In this document: one piece after another, positions 1-8,350 of the stretch
Layout: each line of letters begins with the position of its first letter
How positions within the stretch are numbered: the first letter of the stretch is position 1
Assembly (NCBI RefSeq): GCF_016458205.1
Contig: NZ_JAEMED010000007.1
Span: 1 to 64,000 of the forward strand
DNA length: 64,000 bases
Direction: 5' to 3'
Source of the DNA: Streptococcus sp. 121
GTDB taxonomy: Bacteria; Bacillota; Bacilli; Lactobacillales; Streptococcaceae
The notes under the pieces: model-generated
Databases searched by the model: none
The model's input: the letters and a program-made list of their open reading frames with translations, nothing else
What the model was told of the DNA's origin: nothing
Program-made: the position numbers and the translations under genes

Positions 1-64
1 CGCTGAGCATAATGCAGACATCTAACTTGGTAGAACTGACGTCTAAACCGACAAAACATTTCAT
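1..64 (-). CDS. IS110-family transposase, N-terminal fragment (runs off window)
   Basis: Read on the minus strand from an ATG at 64-62, the frame stays open to the window edge and gives 21 residues beginning MKCFVGLDVSSTKLDV. The GLDVS motif near the N-terminus is the first acidic catalytic segment (RuvC-like, DEDD) typical of IS110-family recombinases. A GGAGACC Shine-Dalgarno-like stretch lies just upstream of the ATG on the minus strand. Only the start of the gene is present, so intactness cannot be judged. The family call rests on one short motif, but its position and spacing are characteristic. Confidence 0.7.
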   Translation of the reverse strand, partial: MKCFVGLDVSSTKLDVCIMLS

Positions 65-426
65 GTGGAAGGTCTCCTTTCTGTTAGATTTGGAAGTTTC
101 CTTGACTACTGTAAGGTTCCCCAGAAGTCCTTCATTCGACAGCCTCGCATAATAGAATTCTCATCACCTATTCACAAGCCGCCTACTCTCTACTAAGAGC
201 AGAAGTGAAGAGGTGGAAACAGCTAGTGGGTTGGAGGTAAAATGAAGGGCTGGGTAACAGACTTTGTAATGAAGACTGAGCAACAAGGAGGATAAGAAAC
301 AACCATGAGTCCTTTCCATAACTCTATTGTTCTGGGAAACATTGCAATAGTCAAGCATTTATACAATTATTGTTCAAACTGGGTTTTAATAACCCTCTAA
401 ACTTATATTACGAGGAGGATCTTTAG
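65..426. other. IS110 non-coding end and nrdD upstream region
   Basis: This 360-bp stretch has no convincing gene. It separates the divergent IS110 transposase start from nrdD. IS110 elements carry an untranslated left end upstream of the recombinase that encodes a structured bridge RNA, so part of this stretch (nearest position 65) should belong to the element. A short inverted repeat, CTCT...AGAG, lies near 187-200. The boundary of the IS is not visible without an empty site. I found no well-spaced sigma70 promoter for nrdD, and no NrdR box that I trust. Confidence 0.45.
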
Positions 427-2592
427 ATGAAGAATCGTGGAGACAAATTGCAAAACTTAATGGTGAAAAAACGTGATGGTCGATCGGTTCCTTTTGACTT
501 TCAAAAGTTAACTCTAAGCCTCGAACGGAGTAATCATGACTTAGAGGACGCTCTATCTCAGAAGGATTTAACGAAAGTCCAGCAAGCTTTGGAAGAGCAG
601 ATATCACAGTTGAAGTTGGATTTTATTTCTGTAGGAGAGCTTCGACAATTGGTAGTAGAATTGCTCTTAAGGGAAAAACAAGAAGAACTTCTTGCTCTTT
701 ACCAAGCTTATGCTGAGAAAAAAGAGCAGGAGCGTTTAGCAGCCCTAGATATCAATCAGGCGATTCAGAAACTCTTAGTAAAAGATAGTCGTTTGGTGAA
801 TGAGAATGCCAACAAAGATGCGGATGTTTTTAATACTCAACGGGATTTGACTGCGGGGATTGTCGGAAAAGCAATTGGACTCAAGCTCTTACCCTCACAT
901 GTGGCAAATGCCCACCAAAAAGGGGACATCCATTTTCATGACTTGGATTATAACCCTTATACACCTATGACCAATTGTTGTTTAATTGATTTTGAAGGAA
1001 TGTTGGCACAAGGGTTTAAAATTGGAAATGCAGAAGTTGAGAGTCCGAAATCGATTCAAACGGCGACGGCACAAATTTCCCAAATCATTGCCAATGTTTC
1101 TTCTAGTCAATATGGTGGCTGTTCTGCTGATCGGATAGATCAAATTCTGGCCCCCTATGCGGAACTGAATTATCAGAAGCATCTGAAAGAAGCCGAGGAA
1201 TGGGTCAAAGAAGGAAAGGCAGAGGCTTATGCCCTGAAAAAAACGAAAAAGGACATTTACGATGCCATGCAGTCCCTGGAATATGAAATCAATACCCTCT
1301 TTACTTCTAATGGCCAGACTCCTTTTACCTCGCTTGGATTTGGCTTGGGGACATCTTGGTTTGAGCGAGAAATTCAAAAAGCTATTTTGCACATTCGCAT
1401 ACAAGGTTTGGGACGTGAGGGCCGCACCGCTATTTTTCCGAAGTTAATTTTTACCTTAAAGAGAGGCTTGAATCTTGAGCCAGGAAGCCCCAACTATGAT
1501 ATCAAAGAGTTGGCTCTTGAATGTGCTACAAAGCGTATGTATCCCGACATCCTCTCCTACGATAAGATTGTGGACCTAACCGGTTCCTTCAAAGTTCCTA
1601 TGGGATGTCGGTCCTTTCTCCAAGGTTGGAAAGATGAACAGGGGAGAGAAGTGAATGCTGGACGGATGAACTTGGGAGTTGTGACTGTTAATCTTCCGAG
1701 AATTGCTTTAGAGACCCGAGGAGACAAGGAAGCCTTCTGGAAGCTCTTCGATGAGCGAATGGAACTTGCTAAAGATGCCCTCATTTATCGGATAGAGAGG
1801 GTTAAAGAGGCGAAGCCGGCAAATGCTCCCATCCTTTATCAATATGGTGCTTTCGGTCAACGCTTAAGACCAGAAGACTCGGTAGATCAGGTCTTTCGAA
1901 ATCGTCGTGCTACTGTCTCTCTTGGCTATATTGGCCTCTACGAAGTAGCTAGTGTCTTTTATGGTGGGAACTGGGAAGGGAATGAGGAAGCCAAAACGTT
2001 CACACTGGACATTATTCGAAAGATGAAGTCATTGACCGAAACCTGGTCAGACGAGTTCGGTTATCATTTTTCAGTTTATTCAACCCCATCTGAAAGCTTA
2101 ACCGATCGCTTTTGCCGTTTGGATACTGAAAAATTCGGTCTCATTGAGAATGTGACCGATAAAGAATACTACACCAATAGTTTCCATTACGATGTGCGAA
2201 AGAACCCAACTCCCTTTGAAAAATTAGAGTTTGAAAAAGATTATCCAGCAGCTGGGGCGACAGGCGGTTTCATTCATTATTGTGAATATCCCGTTCTTCA
2301 ACAAAATCCTAAAGCACTAGAAGTTGTTTGGGATTACGCCTATGATCGTGTTGGGTATTTGGGAACCAATACCCCCATTGACCGGTGTTATGCCTGTGGT
2401 TTTGCTGGGGATTTTGAGCCAACTGAGAAGGGCTTCCGTTGTCCCGCCTGTGGGATGACCGATCCAAAAATGGTAGACGTTGTGAAGCGAACCTGCGGAT
2501 ATTTAGGGAATCCCCAGGCTAGACCAATGGTCAGAGGACGACACAAGGAAATAGCGGCCCGGGTGAAGCATATGAACAGCTCCAGTCTGTAA
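427..2592 (+). CDS. nrdD: Anaerobic ribonucleoside-triphosphate reductase (class III)
   Basis: NrdD reduces ribonucleoside triphosphates to deoxyribonucleotides without oxygen, using a glycyl radical. The 721-residue protein begins with an ATP-cone regulatory domain (KKRDGR at about 15-20), followed by the large catalytic barrel. The C-terminus has a zinc site (Cys654, 657, 672, 675) and the radical loop RTCGYLG, with the radical Gly at about 691. A strong GAGGAGG ribosome site at 412-418 fixes the ATG. Its activase gene nrdG follows after 13 bases. Pneumococcal genomes place extra genes between the two (from memory), while here they are adjacent. Full length and intact. Confidence 0.97.
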   Translation: MKNRGDKLQNLMVKKRDGRSVPFDFQKLTLSLERSNHDLEDALSQKDLTKVQQALEEQISQLKLDFISVGELRQLVVELLLREKQEELLALYQAYAEKKEQERLAALDINQAIQKLLVKDSRLVNENANKDADVFNTQRDLTAGIVGKAIGLKLLPSHVANAHQKGDIHFHDLDYNPYTPMTNCCLIDFEGMLAQGFKIGNAEVESPKSIQTATAQISQIIANVSSSQYGGCSADRIDQILAPYAELNYQKHLKEAEEWVKEGKAEAYALKKTKKDIYDAMQSLEYEINTLFTSNGQTPFTSLGFGLGTSWFEREIQKAILHIRIQGLGREGRTAIFPKLIFTLKRGLNLEPGSPNYDIKELALECATKRMYPDILSYDKIVDLTGSFKVPMGCRSFLQGWKDEQGREVNAGRMNLGVVTVNLPRIALETRGDKEAFWKLFDERMELAKDALIYRIERVKEAKPANAPILYQYGAFGQRLRPEDSVDQVFRNRRATVSLGYIGLYEVASVFYGGNWEGNEEAKTFTLDIIRKMKSLTETWSDEFGYHFSVYSTPSESLTDRFCRLDTEKFGLIENVTDKEYYTNSFHYDVRKNPTPFEKLEFEKDYPAAGATGGFIHYCEYPVLQQNPKALEVVWDYAYDRVGYLGTNTPIDRCYACGFAGDFEPTEKGFRCPACGMTDPKMVDVVKRTCGYLGNPQARPMVRGRHKEIAARVKHMNSSSL

Positions 2593-2605
2593 GAGGGGGA
2601 ATCAT

Positions 2606-3163
2606 ATGAACAATCCAAAACCTCAGGAGTGGAAAAGTGAGGAACTTAGTCAAGGTCGTATCATGGATTACAAGGCTTTTAATTTTGTAGATGGAGAAGG
2701 TGTTCGCTGTTCCCTTTATGTGAGTGGCTGTCTCTTCCATTGTCCAGGTTGCTACAATGTAGCAACCTGGTCTTTCTCCGCTGGAGTTCCTTATACCCAG
2801 GAATTGGAAGAACAAATAATGCAGGACCTTTCCCAATCCTATGTTCAAGGACTAACCCTTTTAGGAGGGGAACCCTTCCTCAACACAGGAATCCTTTTAC
2901 CTTTAGTCAAACGAATTCGAAAAGAACTTCCGACTAAGGATATCTGGTCTTGGACAGGCTTTACATGGGAAGAGCTAGCCCTTGAAACACCTGATAAGTT
3001 AGAACTCTTGGAGTCTATCGATATTTTAGTGGATGGCCGCTATGATGCCAGTAAACGTGATTTGACTCTCCAATTTAGAGGATCCTCAAATCAGCGAATT
3101 ATTGATGTACCCAAATCGTTAAAGGCAAACACGGTTATTCTTTGGGAAAATTTGAAACAGTAA
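2606..3163 (+). CDS. nrdG: Anaerobic ribonucleotide reductase activating protein (radical SAM)
   Basis: NrdG is the radical-SAM activase that generates the glycyl radical on NrdD. The 185-residue protein has the CxxxCxxC [4Fe-4S] motif at Cys42/46/49 (GCLFHCPGC) and the LLGGEPF glycine-rich SAM-contact segment. The ATG follows an AGAGGGGG ribosome site. It is the last gene of the nrdDG operon and is followed at once by a strong intrinsic terminator. The C-terminus ends at ENLKQ, somewhat shorter than my recollection of the pneumococcal protein. No domain is missing. Confidence 0.96.
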   Translation: MNNPKPQEWKSEELSQGRIMDYKAFNFVDGEGVRCSLYVSGCLFHCPGCYNVATWSFSAGVPYTQELEEQIMQDLSQSYVQGLTLLGGEPFLNTGILLPLVKRIRKELPTKDIWSWTGFTWEELALETPDKLELLESIDILVDGRYDASKRDLTLQFRGSSNQRIIDVPKSLKANTVILWENLKQ

Positions 3164-3199
3164 AAGAAGGCCCACGGGTAAACTGTGGGCCTTCTTTTA
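3163..3199 (+). terminator. nrdDG intrinsic terminator
   Basis: A long GC-rich stem (AAGAAGGCCCAC paired with GTGGGCCTTCTT) around a short loop is followed by a T-run. It lies directly after the nrdG stop codon. Confidence 0.93.
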
Positions 3200-3200
3200 C

Positions 3201-3227
3201 AAACAAAAAAAGAGGGTAACCCCCTCT
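3201..3227 (-). terminator. tRNA-Ser intrinsic terminator
   Basis: Read on the minus strand, AGAGGG pairs with CCCTCT around a short GGTTA-type loop, followed by seven T residues. It sits just downstream of the tRNA-Ser 3' end. Confidence 0.85.
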
Positions 3228-3235
3228 AAAACTGA

Positions 3236-3323
3236 CGGAAGACATGGGATTCGAACCCACGCACGCTGTTACACGCCTACCGCGTTTCCAACACGGCCTC
3301 TTAAGCCTCTTGAGTAATCTTCC
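3236..3323 (-). tRNA. tRNA-Ser (anticodon GGA)
   Basis: The minus strand folds into an 88-nt class II tRNA. The acceptor stem pairs GGAAGAT with GTCTTCC, the T-arm has TGGG-TTCGAAT-CCCA, the anticodon stem is CCGTG/CGCGG with loop TTGGAAA (anticodon GGA), and there is a long variable arm as expected for tRNA-Ser. The terminal CCA is not encoded. It has its own promoter and terminator and is transcribed divergently from ssrA. Confidence 0.95.
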
Positions 3324-3340
3324 AAATCACTGACCTAATA

Positions 3341-3368
3341 AGTATACCACATTTTCAAACAGGTGCAA
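3341..3368 (-). promoter_or_regulatory. tRNA-Ser promoter
   Basis: On the minus strand, TTGCAC (3363-3368) and TATACT (3341-3346) are 16 bp apart, with a TGG extended -10. The start would fall a few bases before the tRNA 5' end. Confidence 0.8.
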
Positions 3369-3430
3369 GCTTTTTTTCAAAAAAATGCTGGATGAGATTA
3401 AAGTTTTTTCTAGCTTTTCAGATAAAAGAG

Positions 3431-3439
3431 TGATATACT
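3431..3439 (+). promoter_or_regulatory. ssrA extended -10 promoter
   Basis: TGATATACT is an extended -10 (TGn plus TATACT at 3434-3439) placed 16 bases before the tmRNA 5' end. No good -35 is visible at 17 bp upstream. Confidence 0.75.
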
Positions 3440-3454
3440 TATCAAGTAATGTTA

Positions 3455-3799
3455 GGGGTCGTTACGGATTCGACAGGCATTATGAGGCATATTTTGCGAC
3501 TCATCGGCAGATGTAAAAATGCCAGTTAAATATAACTGCAAAAAATAACACTTCTTACGCTCTAGCTGCTTAATAACCAGCAGGCGTGACCAAGGTTTGA
3601 TTGCTTGTGTTGAACTACGGTCTTATTATTAGCAAGCTACGATGGAAGTCAGCCTAGTACTTTCATAAGAGATTGATAGGCTCGCAGTTGCTTCACTTGA
3701 GCTATGTGTGGGGGAACTGTTAAATCAAAACATAGCCTATGGTTGTAGACAAATATGTTGGCAGGTGTTTGGACGTGGGTTCGACTCCCACCGGCTCCA
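3455..3799 (+). ncRNA. ssrA: tmRNA (transfer-messenger RNA)
   Basis: The tmRNA rescues stalled ribosomes by trans-translation. The ends pair as a tRNA-like acceptor (GGGGTCG with CGGCTCC), the 5' part has the conserved GTTACGGATTCGACAGG, and the 3' part has the GGTTCGACTCCC T-arm. The tag reading frame starts with the resume codon GCA at 3538 and ends with TAA at 3571-3573, encoding AKNNTSYALAA, the streptococcal degradation tag. About 345 nt; CCA is not encoded. Its 3' end is a common integration target for phages and islands, and remnants of one lie next to it. Confidence 0.97.
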
Positions 3800-3942
3800 T
3801 TATAGGTTTTTATAATTTTTAAAACTTTCTATATATTACTAGAAATCTTGATTTATCAAGGTTTTTATTTTTCTTTTCTAAAACATTCTTATTTGTTCTT
3901 GTATATTTTTGAAAAAGTCCGACCCAATTTCCGACCTAAAAA

Positions 3943-4110
3943 CTAAAAATCTACGTAGGAAGAAAACATCTCTCCGATTTCATCTTTTGACTGCATGCTG
4001 ATATGGGTAAAGTGGTTCCTATTGGTTTTCATATCAAAGTGTCCCAAAGGTGCTGGATTTGCTTTAGGGTTCAAAAGTAATTGTTCATCCTTTACTTTTA
4101 GGATATCGGA
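3943..4110 (-). pseudogene. Tyrosine integrase 3' remnant beside ssrA
   Basis: The minus strand encodes a fragment containing LGHFDMKTNRNHFTHIS followed by a tail ending FSSYVDF. This resembles the C-terminal catalytic region of phage and ICE tyrosine recombinases (LGHxDxxTTxxxYTH). The upstream part of the gene, with the catalytic Arg and the N-terminal domains, is absent. A further integrase-like tail, GRKLGRTFSKIYK, can be read just downstream (about 3895-3935) in another frame, so a frameshift is likely. The remaining bases 3800-3942 are AT-rich with no gene. I infer a relic of an element integrated at the tmRNA 3' end. Alternative: a chance open frame. Confidence 0.5.
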
Positions 4111-4111
4111 A

Positions 4112-4149
4112 ATGAAAAGCAGGGATTTTCTTTTGTCCCTGCTTTTCAT
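4112..4149 (-). terminator. adh terminator-like hairpin
   Basis: A 14-bp perfect inverted repeat (ATGAAAAGCAGGGA and its complement) lies just after the adh stop codon on the minus strand. The T-run is weak (CTTTTCATTTCC). Confidence 0.7.
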
Positions 4150-4161
4150 GTGTACTGTATG

Positions 4162-5211
4162 TTAGGAGAGATTGTTTTTCACGATGACTTTTAAGGCGTT
4201 TTCTCGGCTAGCGTTTTTAAAGGTATCATAGGCTTGGTCAAAGTCTGATAGGTTGTAGTGATGTGTTACTAGTAATTGAGGATCCATTTTCCCGGATTGA
4301 ATGACTTTCAAGAGCATGTCAGTAGTGTTTGCACTTACTAAGCCAGTTGAAAGCGTAATATTTTTAATCCAGAGTTTCTCCAGTTCAAAATTGACGGGTT
4401 TGCCATGGACACCAGCATTCGCAATATGACCACCGATGGCTATAATTTTTTGACAAATATCAAATGTTTGAGGATAGCCAACACATTCGATGGCAACATC
4501 GACCCCACGTCCATCGGTTATCTCCAGAATTTGTTCTTGTATCTCTGTAATGTTACTGGATTGAATCGTAGTAGTGGCACCCATTTTCTGAGCTTGTTCT
4601 AGCCGATTGGTATCTAAGTCAATCATAATCAATTGAGCAGGTGAATAAAATTGGGCAGTGATTAGAGCAGCTAGTCCCACTGGGCCAGCACCGACAATTG
4701 CAACTGACTGTCCAGGTTTGATGTGGCCATCTAAGACTCCAATTTCAAAACCTGTTGGTAGAATGTCACTTAACATAACCAAAGCATCATCGGAAACTGT
4801 TTCTGGTGCATGGTAAAGGCTGTTATCGGCGTGAGGGATTCGAACATACTCTGCCTGTGTTCCATCAATGAGATGCCCTAGAATCCAGCCGCCATCTTCA
4901 CAGTGAGCTTGAATGTTTTGTTTGCAGTAATGACATTTACCGCAAGAGGTGATACAGGAAATGAGGACTTTATCACCTACTTTAAAATTAGAGACTGCTG
5001 AACCAATTTCCTCTACAATACCGATTCCTTCATGTCCCAAAGTCGTACCTAAAGGAACTTCAGGAACATCTCCTCCGATAATATGTAAATCAGTCCCACA
5101 AATTGTAGTCTGAAGGATTTTAATAACTGCATCCGTAGCCTTTTGGACTTGTGGTACATCTTTTTCGATGAGAACGTTGTTGCCTTCTCCTTGATAAACC
5201 ATTGCTTTCAT
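4162..5211 (-). CDS. Zinc-dependent alcohol dehydrogenase
   Basis: This 349-residue medium-chain dehydrogenase interconverts an alcohol and an aldehyde or ketone with NAD(P). Catalytic zinc ligands Cys38 and His60-Glu61 (TLGHEGIG), four structural-zinc cysteines (about 90, 93, 96, 104) and the Rossmann motif GAGPVG (174-179) are all present. The start was placed at 5211 rather than the upstream in-frame ATG at 5253, because GGAGG sits just before MKAMVYQ and the upstream ATG falls inside the promoter. Its promoter contains a perfect CcpA site. The true substrate cannot be told from sequence; ethanol, butanediol or acetoin-type substrates are possible. Confidence 0.9.
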   Translation of the reverse strand: MKAMVYQGEGNNVLIEKDVPQVQKATDAVIKILQTTICGTDLHIIGGDVPEVPLGTTLGHEGIGIVEEIGSAVSNFKVGDKVLISCITSCGKCHYCKQNIQAHCEDGGWILGHLIDGTQAEYVRIPHADNSLYHAPETVSDDALVMLSDILPTGFEIGVLDGHIKPGQSVAIVGAGPVGLAALITAQFYSPAQLIMIDLDTNRLEQAQKMGATTTIQSSNITEIQEQILEITDGRGVDVAIECVGYPQTFDICQKIIAIGGHIANAGVHGKPVNFELEKLWIKNITLSTGLVSANTTDMLLKVIQSGKMDPQLLVTHHYNLSDFDQAYDTFKNASRENALKVIVKNNLS

Positions 5212-5241
5212 AGGGAACCTCCAATTGATATTCTTAGTACC

Positions 5242-5270
5242 ATTATATTGCAAACGCTATCATTTTTCAA
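5242..5270 (-). promoter_or_regulatory. adh promoter with cre (CcpA) site
   Basis: On the minus strand, TTGAAA (5265-5270) and TATAAT (5242-5247) are separated by 17 bp. The spacer (5248-5262) matches all fixed positions of the cre consensus WTGNAANCGNWNNCW in the plus orientation. CcpA bound here should block RNA polymerase, so glucose repression is likely. Confidence 0.8.
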
Positions 5271-5316
5271 AAGATATGAGGCTCTGACTTGTAATTTGTA
5301 TAGTGAGCAAATATAG

Positions 5317-5346
5317 AAAAAGAGGCTGAGAATTCCAGCCTCTTTT
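5317..5346 (-). terminator. Terminator of the DUF3042 gene
   Basis: AAGAGGCTG pairs with CAGCCTCTT around a short loop and is followed on the minus strand by TTTTTC. It lies directly after the stop codon. Confidence 0.85.
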
Positions 5347-5349
5347 GGA

Positions 5350-5520
5350 TTAGTGGGATACGCGTTTGCGGGCAGCTTTTTTACGATTTTCTTCGATGAA
5401 AGCTGCTTTTTGTTCCTCAGGTTCAATGATGGTTTTGTGGACTGCGTAAACAGCTCCTGCAACAGCAGCTGCAGTTCCAAGGATTCCAGTCAAAAGACCT
5501 TTACCAAAATTGTTTGCCAT
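5350..5520 (-). CDS. DUF3042 family small protein
   Basis: A 56-residue protein starting MANNFGKGLLTG. It has a hydrophobic, glycine/alanine-rich stretch at about residues 8-28 that could span the membrane, then a charged tail rich in Lys, Glu and Arg. The layout matches the DUF3042 family of short Lactobacillales proteins of unknown function. The start was chosen at 5520 because AAAGGAGATAGA precedes it, and upstream in-frame starts have no ribosome site. It is divergent from miaA and ends in its own terminator. Confidence 0.8.
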   Translation of the reverse strand: MANNFGKGLLTGILGTAAAVAGAVYAVHKTIIEPEEQKAAFIEENRKKAARKRVSH

Positions 5521-5540
5521 AAGTCTATCTCCTTTTTCTG

Positions 5541-5549
5541 TGTTATAAT
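5541..5549 (+). promoter_or_regulatory. miaA operon extended -10 promoter
   Basis: TGTTATAAT (TGn plus TATAAT at 5544-5549) lies 40 bases before the miaA start. No clear -35 is present. The same region must also hold the divergent promoter for the DUF3042 gene. Confidence 0.6.
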
Positions 5550-5588
5550 ATATGGTACAGAAAATGGAAGAATTTTTCAAGGAAAAAA

Positions 5589-6473
5589 ATGAAAACCAAG
5601 TTAATTGTTATCATGGGGCCAACTGCGGTCGGAAAGTCTGCTCTGGGGATTGCGTTGGCTCAGAAATTTAATGGGGAGATTATCTCAGGGGATAGTCAAC
5701 AGGTTTATCGTAGTCTGGATATCGGAACTGCCAAGGTTACTCGGGCTGAACAGGAATCGGTTCCCCATCATTTGTTGGATGTGAGAGAAGTCGATCAGGG
5801 GTATTCGGCTTTTGATTTTGTTCAAGAAGCTACAATCAAGATTGAAGAAATTGCCCAAAGAGGTGCCCTACCGATGATTGTAGGTGGGACAGGTCTCTAT
5901 TTACAAAGTCTTCTGGAAGGGTACCATCTAGGAGGACAGTTGGATCAAGCGGCTCTCTTGGCCTATCGACAAGAACTTGAAGCTTTAGAAACGGAAGCTT
6001 TGTACGAGCTGGTAAATCAGAAGGGGATTTCGATTCGCGAAATCAATCGGCGTCGTGCCACCCGAGCGCTGGAGTTAGATAAGTTTGGTCAAGACTTGGT
6101 CAATCAGGAACAGGATTTTGAAGCCCTTTTGATTGCCTTGGATGATGATCGAGAGGTCCTGTACCAGCGGATTAACCAGCGGGTTGATGAAATGGTTGAG
6201 GATGGACTATTAGAGGAAGCTCGATGGCTTTATAACAACCATCCGCAAACTCAAGCAGCTCGTGGAATTGGCTACAAAGAGCTTTTTCCCTATTTTGAAG
6301 GAGAAACCAGCTTAGAATCTGCCCTTGATACTGTGAAGAAGAATACCCGTCATTTTGCCAAGCGGCAGTTGACTTGGTTTCGCAATCGCATGAAACCGAA
6401 TTTCTTTCTGGTTTCGACACCAGACTTTAAAGATGAGATTCAGAAATTGGTCGAGGATTTTTTAAATGATTAA
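5589..6473 (+). CDS. miaA: tRNA dimethylallyltransferase
   Basis: MiaA transfers a dimethylallyl group to A37 of tRNAs that read UNN codons. The 294-residue protein has the P-loop GPTAVGKS (10-17), the substrate motif [17 protein letters not shown], and the GGTGLY segment. The size is normal. It is first in a tight run, overlapping hflX by 8 bases. This is the conserved miaA-hflX-hypothetical-rnz order known from pneumococcus. Confidence 0.97.
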   Translation: MKTKLIVIMGPTAVGKSALGIALAQKFNGEIISGDSQQVYRSLDIGTAKVTRAEQESVPHHLLDVREVDQGYSAFDFVQEATIKIEEIAQRGALPMIVGGTGLYLQSLLEGYHLGGQLDQAALLAYRQELEALETEALYELVNQKGISIREINRRRATRALELDKFGQDLVNQEQDFEALLIALDDDREVLYQRINQRVDEMVEDGLLEEARWLYNNHPQTQAARGIGYKELFPYFEGETSLESALDTVKKNTRHFAKRQLTWFRNRMKPNFFLVSTPDFKDEIQKLVEDFLND

Positions 6474-7704
6474 TACGGAAAAAGAACAAGAACGGGTTCT
6501 CTTAATCGGTGTAGAATTACCTAAAATGGACCATTTTCTGATGTCCATGGAAGAGTTAGCTCGCCTTGCCCAAACGGCTGGTGCCAAGGTTGTACGAGAA
6601 ATTGTTCAAAAACGGGAGCGAATTGATGCCAGGAGTCTGATTGGTAGTGGTAAGGTAGAAGAGATTAAGAACTGGCTTGAAGCAGAAGAAATAGATAGTG
6701 TGATTGTAAATAATCGTTTGACTCCTCGTCAAAACAGCTATCTGGAAACCCAATGGGGAGTGAAGGTCATTGACCGAATGCAGTTGATTCTAGATATTTT
6801 TGCCCTAAGAGCCAGATCTTATGAGGGCAAATTGCAGGTTCATCTGGCCCAACTTCAATACCTCTTGCCACGCTTAGTGGGACAGGGGATTATGCTCAGT
6901 CGACAGGGGGGAGGGATTGGCTCCAGAGGTCCTGGTGAAAGTCAACTCGAACTAAATCGTCGGGCTGTACGGAACCAAATTACGGATATTGAACGCCAAT
7001 TAAAGGCCGTTGAAAAAAATCGGAGCCGAATTCGCCAAAAGCGTTTGAAAAGTTCGGATTTACAGATTGGTTTGATCGGTTACACCAATGCGGGCAAGTC
7101 CACCATTATGAATGTTCTTGGAGAGAGTCCCCAGTATGAGGCTGATGAGCTTTTTGCGACCTTGGATGCGACAACCAAAAAAATCCATCTTGATCAAAAC
7201 TTACAGGCAACCCTGACAGATACAGTTGGTTTTATTCAGGATTTGCCAACTGAGTTAGTAGCCAGTTTTAAGTCAACATTGGAAGAAAGCAAACATGTGG
7301 ACTTACTTATCCATGTTATTGATGCCAGTGATCCTTACCATGAGCAGGAAGAGGAGACTGTGCTTGCTTTGATACAGGAATTAGAGATGGATCAGATTCC
7401 ACGGATTACTCTTTATAATAAGTTGGATCGAATTGACGATTTTGTACCGACCCTCAACCCTTCTAGAAGCATTTCAGCCTATTCCCCTTCCGCCAAAGAG
7501 GAACTTAAAGAAATCATTCTCAATAAATTGAAGGTTTTATGGCAGCCCTTTGAAATTCGTTTGCCGCTGTTAAAACAGTACAACTTACATGAATTAGAAG
7601 AACTAGCCTTGATTGGTAATCGTGAATATGATCAAGAGGGATTAACTGTCTCAGGTTGGATTGCGGAAAAAAATAAATGGAGATTAGAAGCCTTTTATGA
7701 ATAA
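6466..7704 (+). CDS. hflX: GTPase HflX
   Basis: HflX is a ribosome-associated GTPase that splits stalled or stressed ribosomes. The 412-residue protein has an N-terminal HflX domain with GPGESQLE (155-162), then the GTPase domain with G1 GYTNAGKS (205-212), G3 DTVGFI (252-257) and G4 NKLD. It overlaps miaA by 8 bases and the next gene by 8 bases, so translational coupling is likely. Full length. Confidence 0.96.
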   Translation: MINTEKEQERVLLIGVELPKMDHFLMSMEELARLAQTAGAKVVREIVQKRERIDARSLIGSGKVEEIKNWLEAEEIDSVIVNNRLTPRQNSYLETQWGVKVIDRMQLILDIFALRARSYEGKLQVHLAQLQYLLPRLVGQGIMLSRQGGGIGSRGPGESQLELNRRAVRNQITDIERQLKAVEKNRSRIRQKRLKSSDLQIGLIGYTNAGKSTIMNVLGESPQYEADELFATLDATTKKIHLDQNLQATLTDTVGFIQDLPTELVASFKSTLEESKHVDLLIHVIDASDPYHEQEEETVLALIQELEMDQIPRITLYNKLDRIDDFVPTLNPSRSISAYSPSAKEELKEIILNKLKVLWQPFEIRLPLLKQYNLHELEELALIGNREYDQEGLTVSGWIAEKNKWRLEAFYE

Positions 7705-8350
7705 ATGGATTGAACGTGCGATTAGTTTGGGAGGCTATACGTCTCTGGATCGCAACTATCTAGAACACGTTTTACAAGGGAAGACAGATAGCGAGATCCT
7801 AGCCTGGATTACTCCTCCCCCAAGTGTTTTGAATGCTTACTTTGCAGAGTTATATCAGAAGAAGGGTCCTAAAGAGGCTATGGATTACCTGTTAGAAATG
7901 AGTCGGGCCTTTGACCTCTTTCAAAAAGAGCCTACATTTGTGGAAACAAAGCCGTTTATTCGTTTGAATTTGTCTGGTAAGGCCTACGGATTGGCTCTGC
8001 TTGATGAAAGTGGTCTGGGACAGGTATTCCCTCAAATGGAAGCAGCTGTAACACCTGCATTGCTTTGGGAAATTGCGACTATTTTTCCAAACCACCTAGT
8101 TGGACATGTTGAAGGTCGTATCATCTTACGTCCACAGGTGACACTGGATATTATGAGTGAAGAGGCCTTGACGCCATTAACAGATCGGTTGATACTAAAT
8201 GATGGCAGTCAGAAAATGGTTTCCTATAGCCAAGAAGATTTACTTGAACAATTAATGAAACAAGAAGTTGAAACTCTTCTCTGGTATGGTTCCAAGGAAC
8301 GTCAGCTTACAGTAGTAATGGAGGAGAAAGAATGGAATTACAATTTTTAG
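7697..8350 (+). CDS. Conserved streptococcal hypothetical protein
   Basis: A 217-residue soluble-looking protein with no signal peptide, membrane segment or motif that I recognise. It overlaps hflX by 8 bases and rnz by 19 bases, so it is translated as part of this operon. A gene of similar size at this position is conserved in pneumococcus and is usually annotated hypothetical. The acidic C-terminal part ends in EEKEWNYNF. Placement between a ribosome-splitting GTPase and a tRNA 3' processing enzyme hints at an RNA or translation role, but this is inference only. Confidence 0.8.
   Translation: MNKWIERAISLGGYTSLDRNYLEHVLQGKTDSEILAWITPPPSVLNAYFAELYQKKGPKEAMDYLLEMSRAFDLFQKEPTFVETKPFIRLNLSGKAYGLALLDESGLGQVFPQMEAAVTPALLWEIATIFPNHLVGHVEGRIILRPQVTLDIMSEEALTPLTDRLILNDGSQKMVSYSQEDLLEQLMKQEVETLLWYGSKERQLTVVMEEKEWNYNF

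Noticed and set aside
164-358. 64-codon minus-strand frame upstream of the IS110 gene
   Set aside because: No ribosome site or family match; more likely part of the non-coding end of the IS.
5212-5253. Longer adh start at 5253
   Set aside because: It overlaps the promoter -10 and cre site; the ATG at 5211 has a proper GGAGG.
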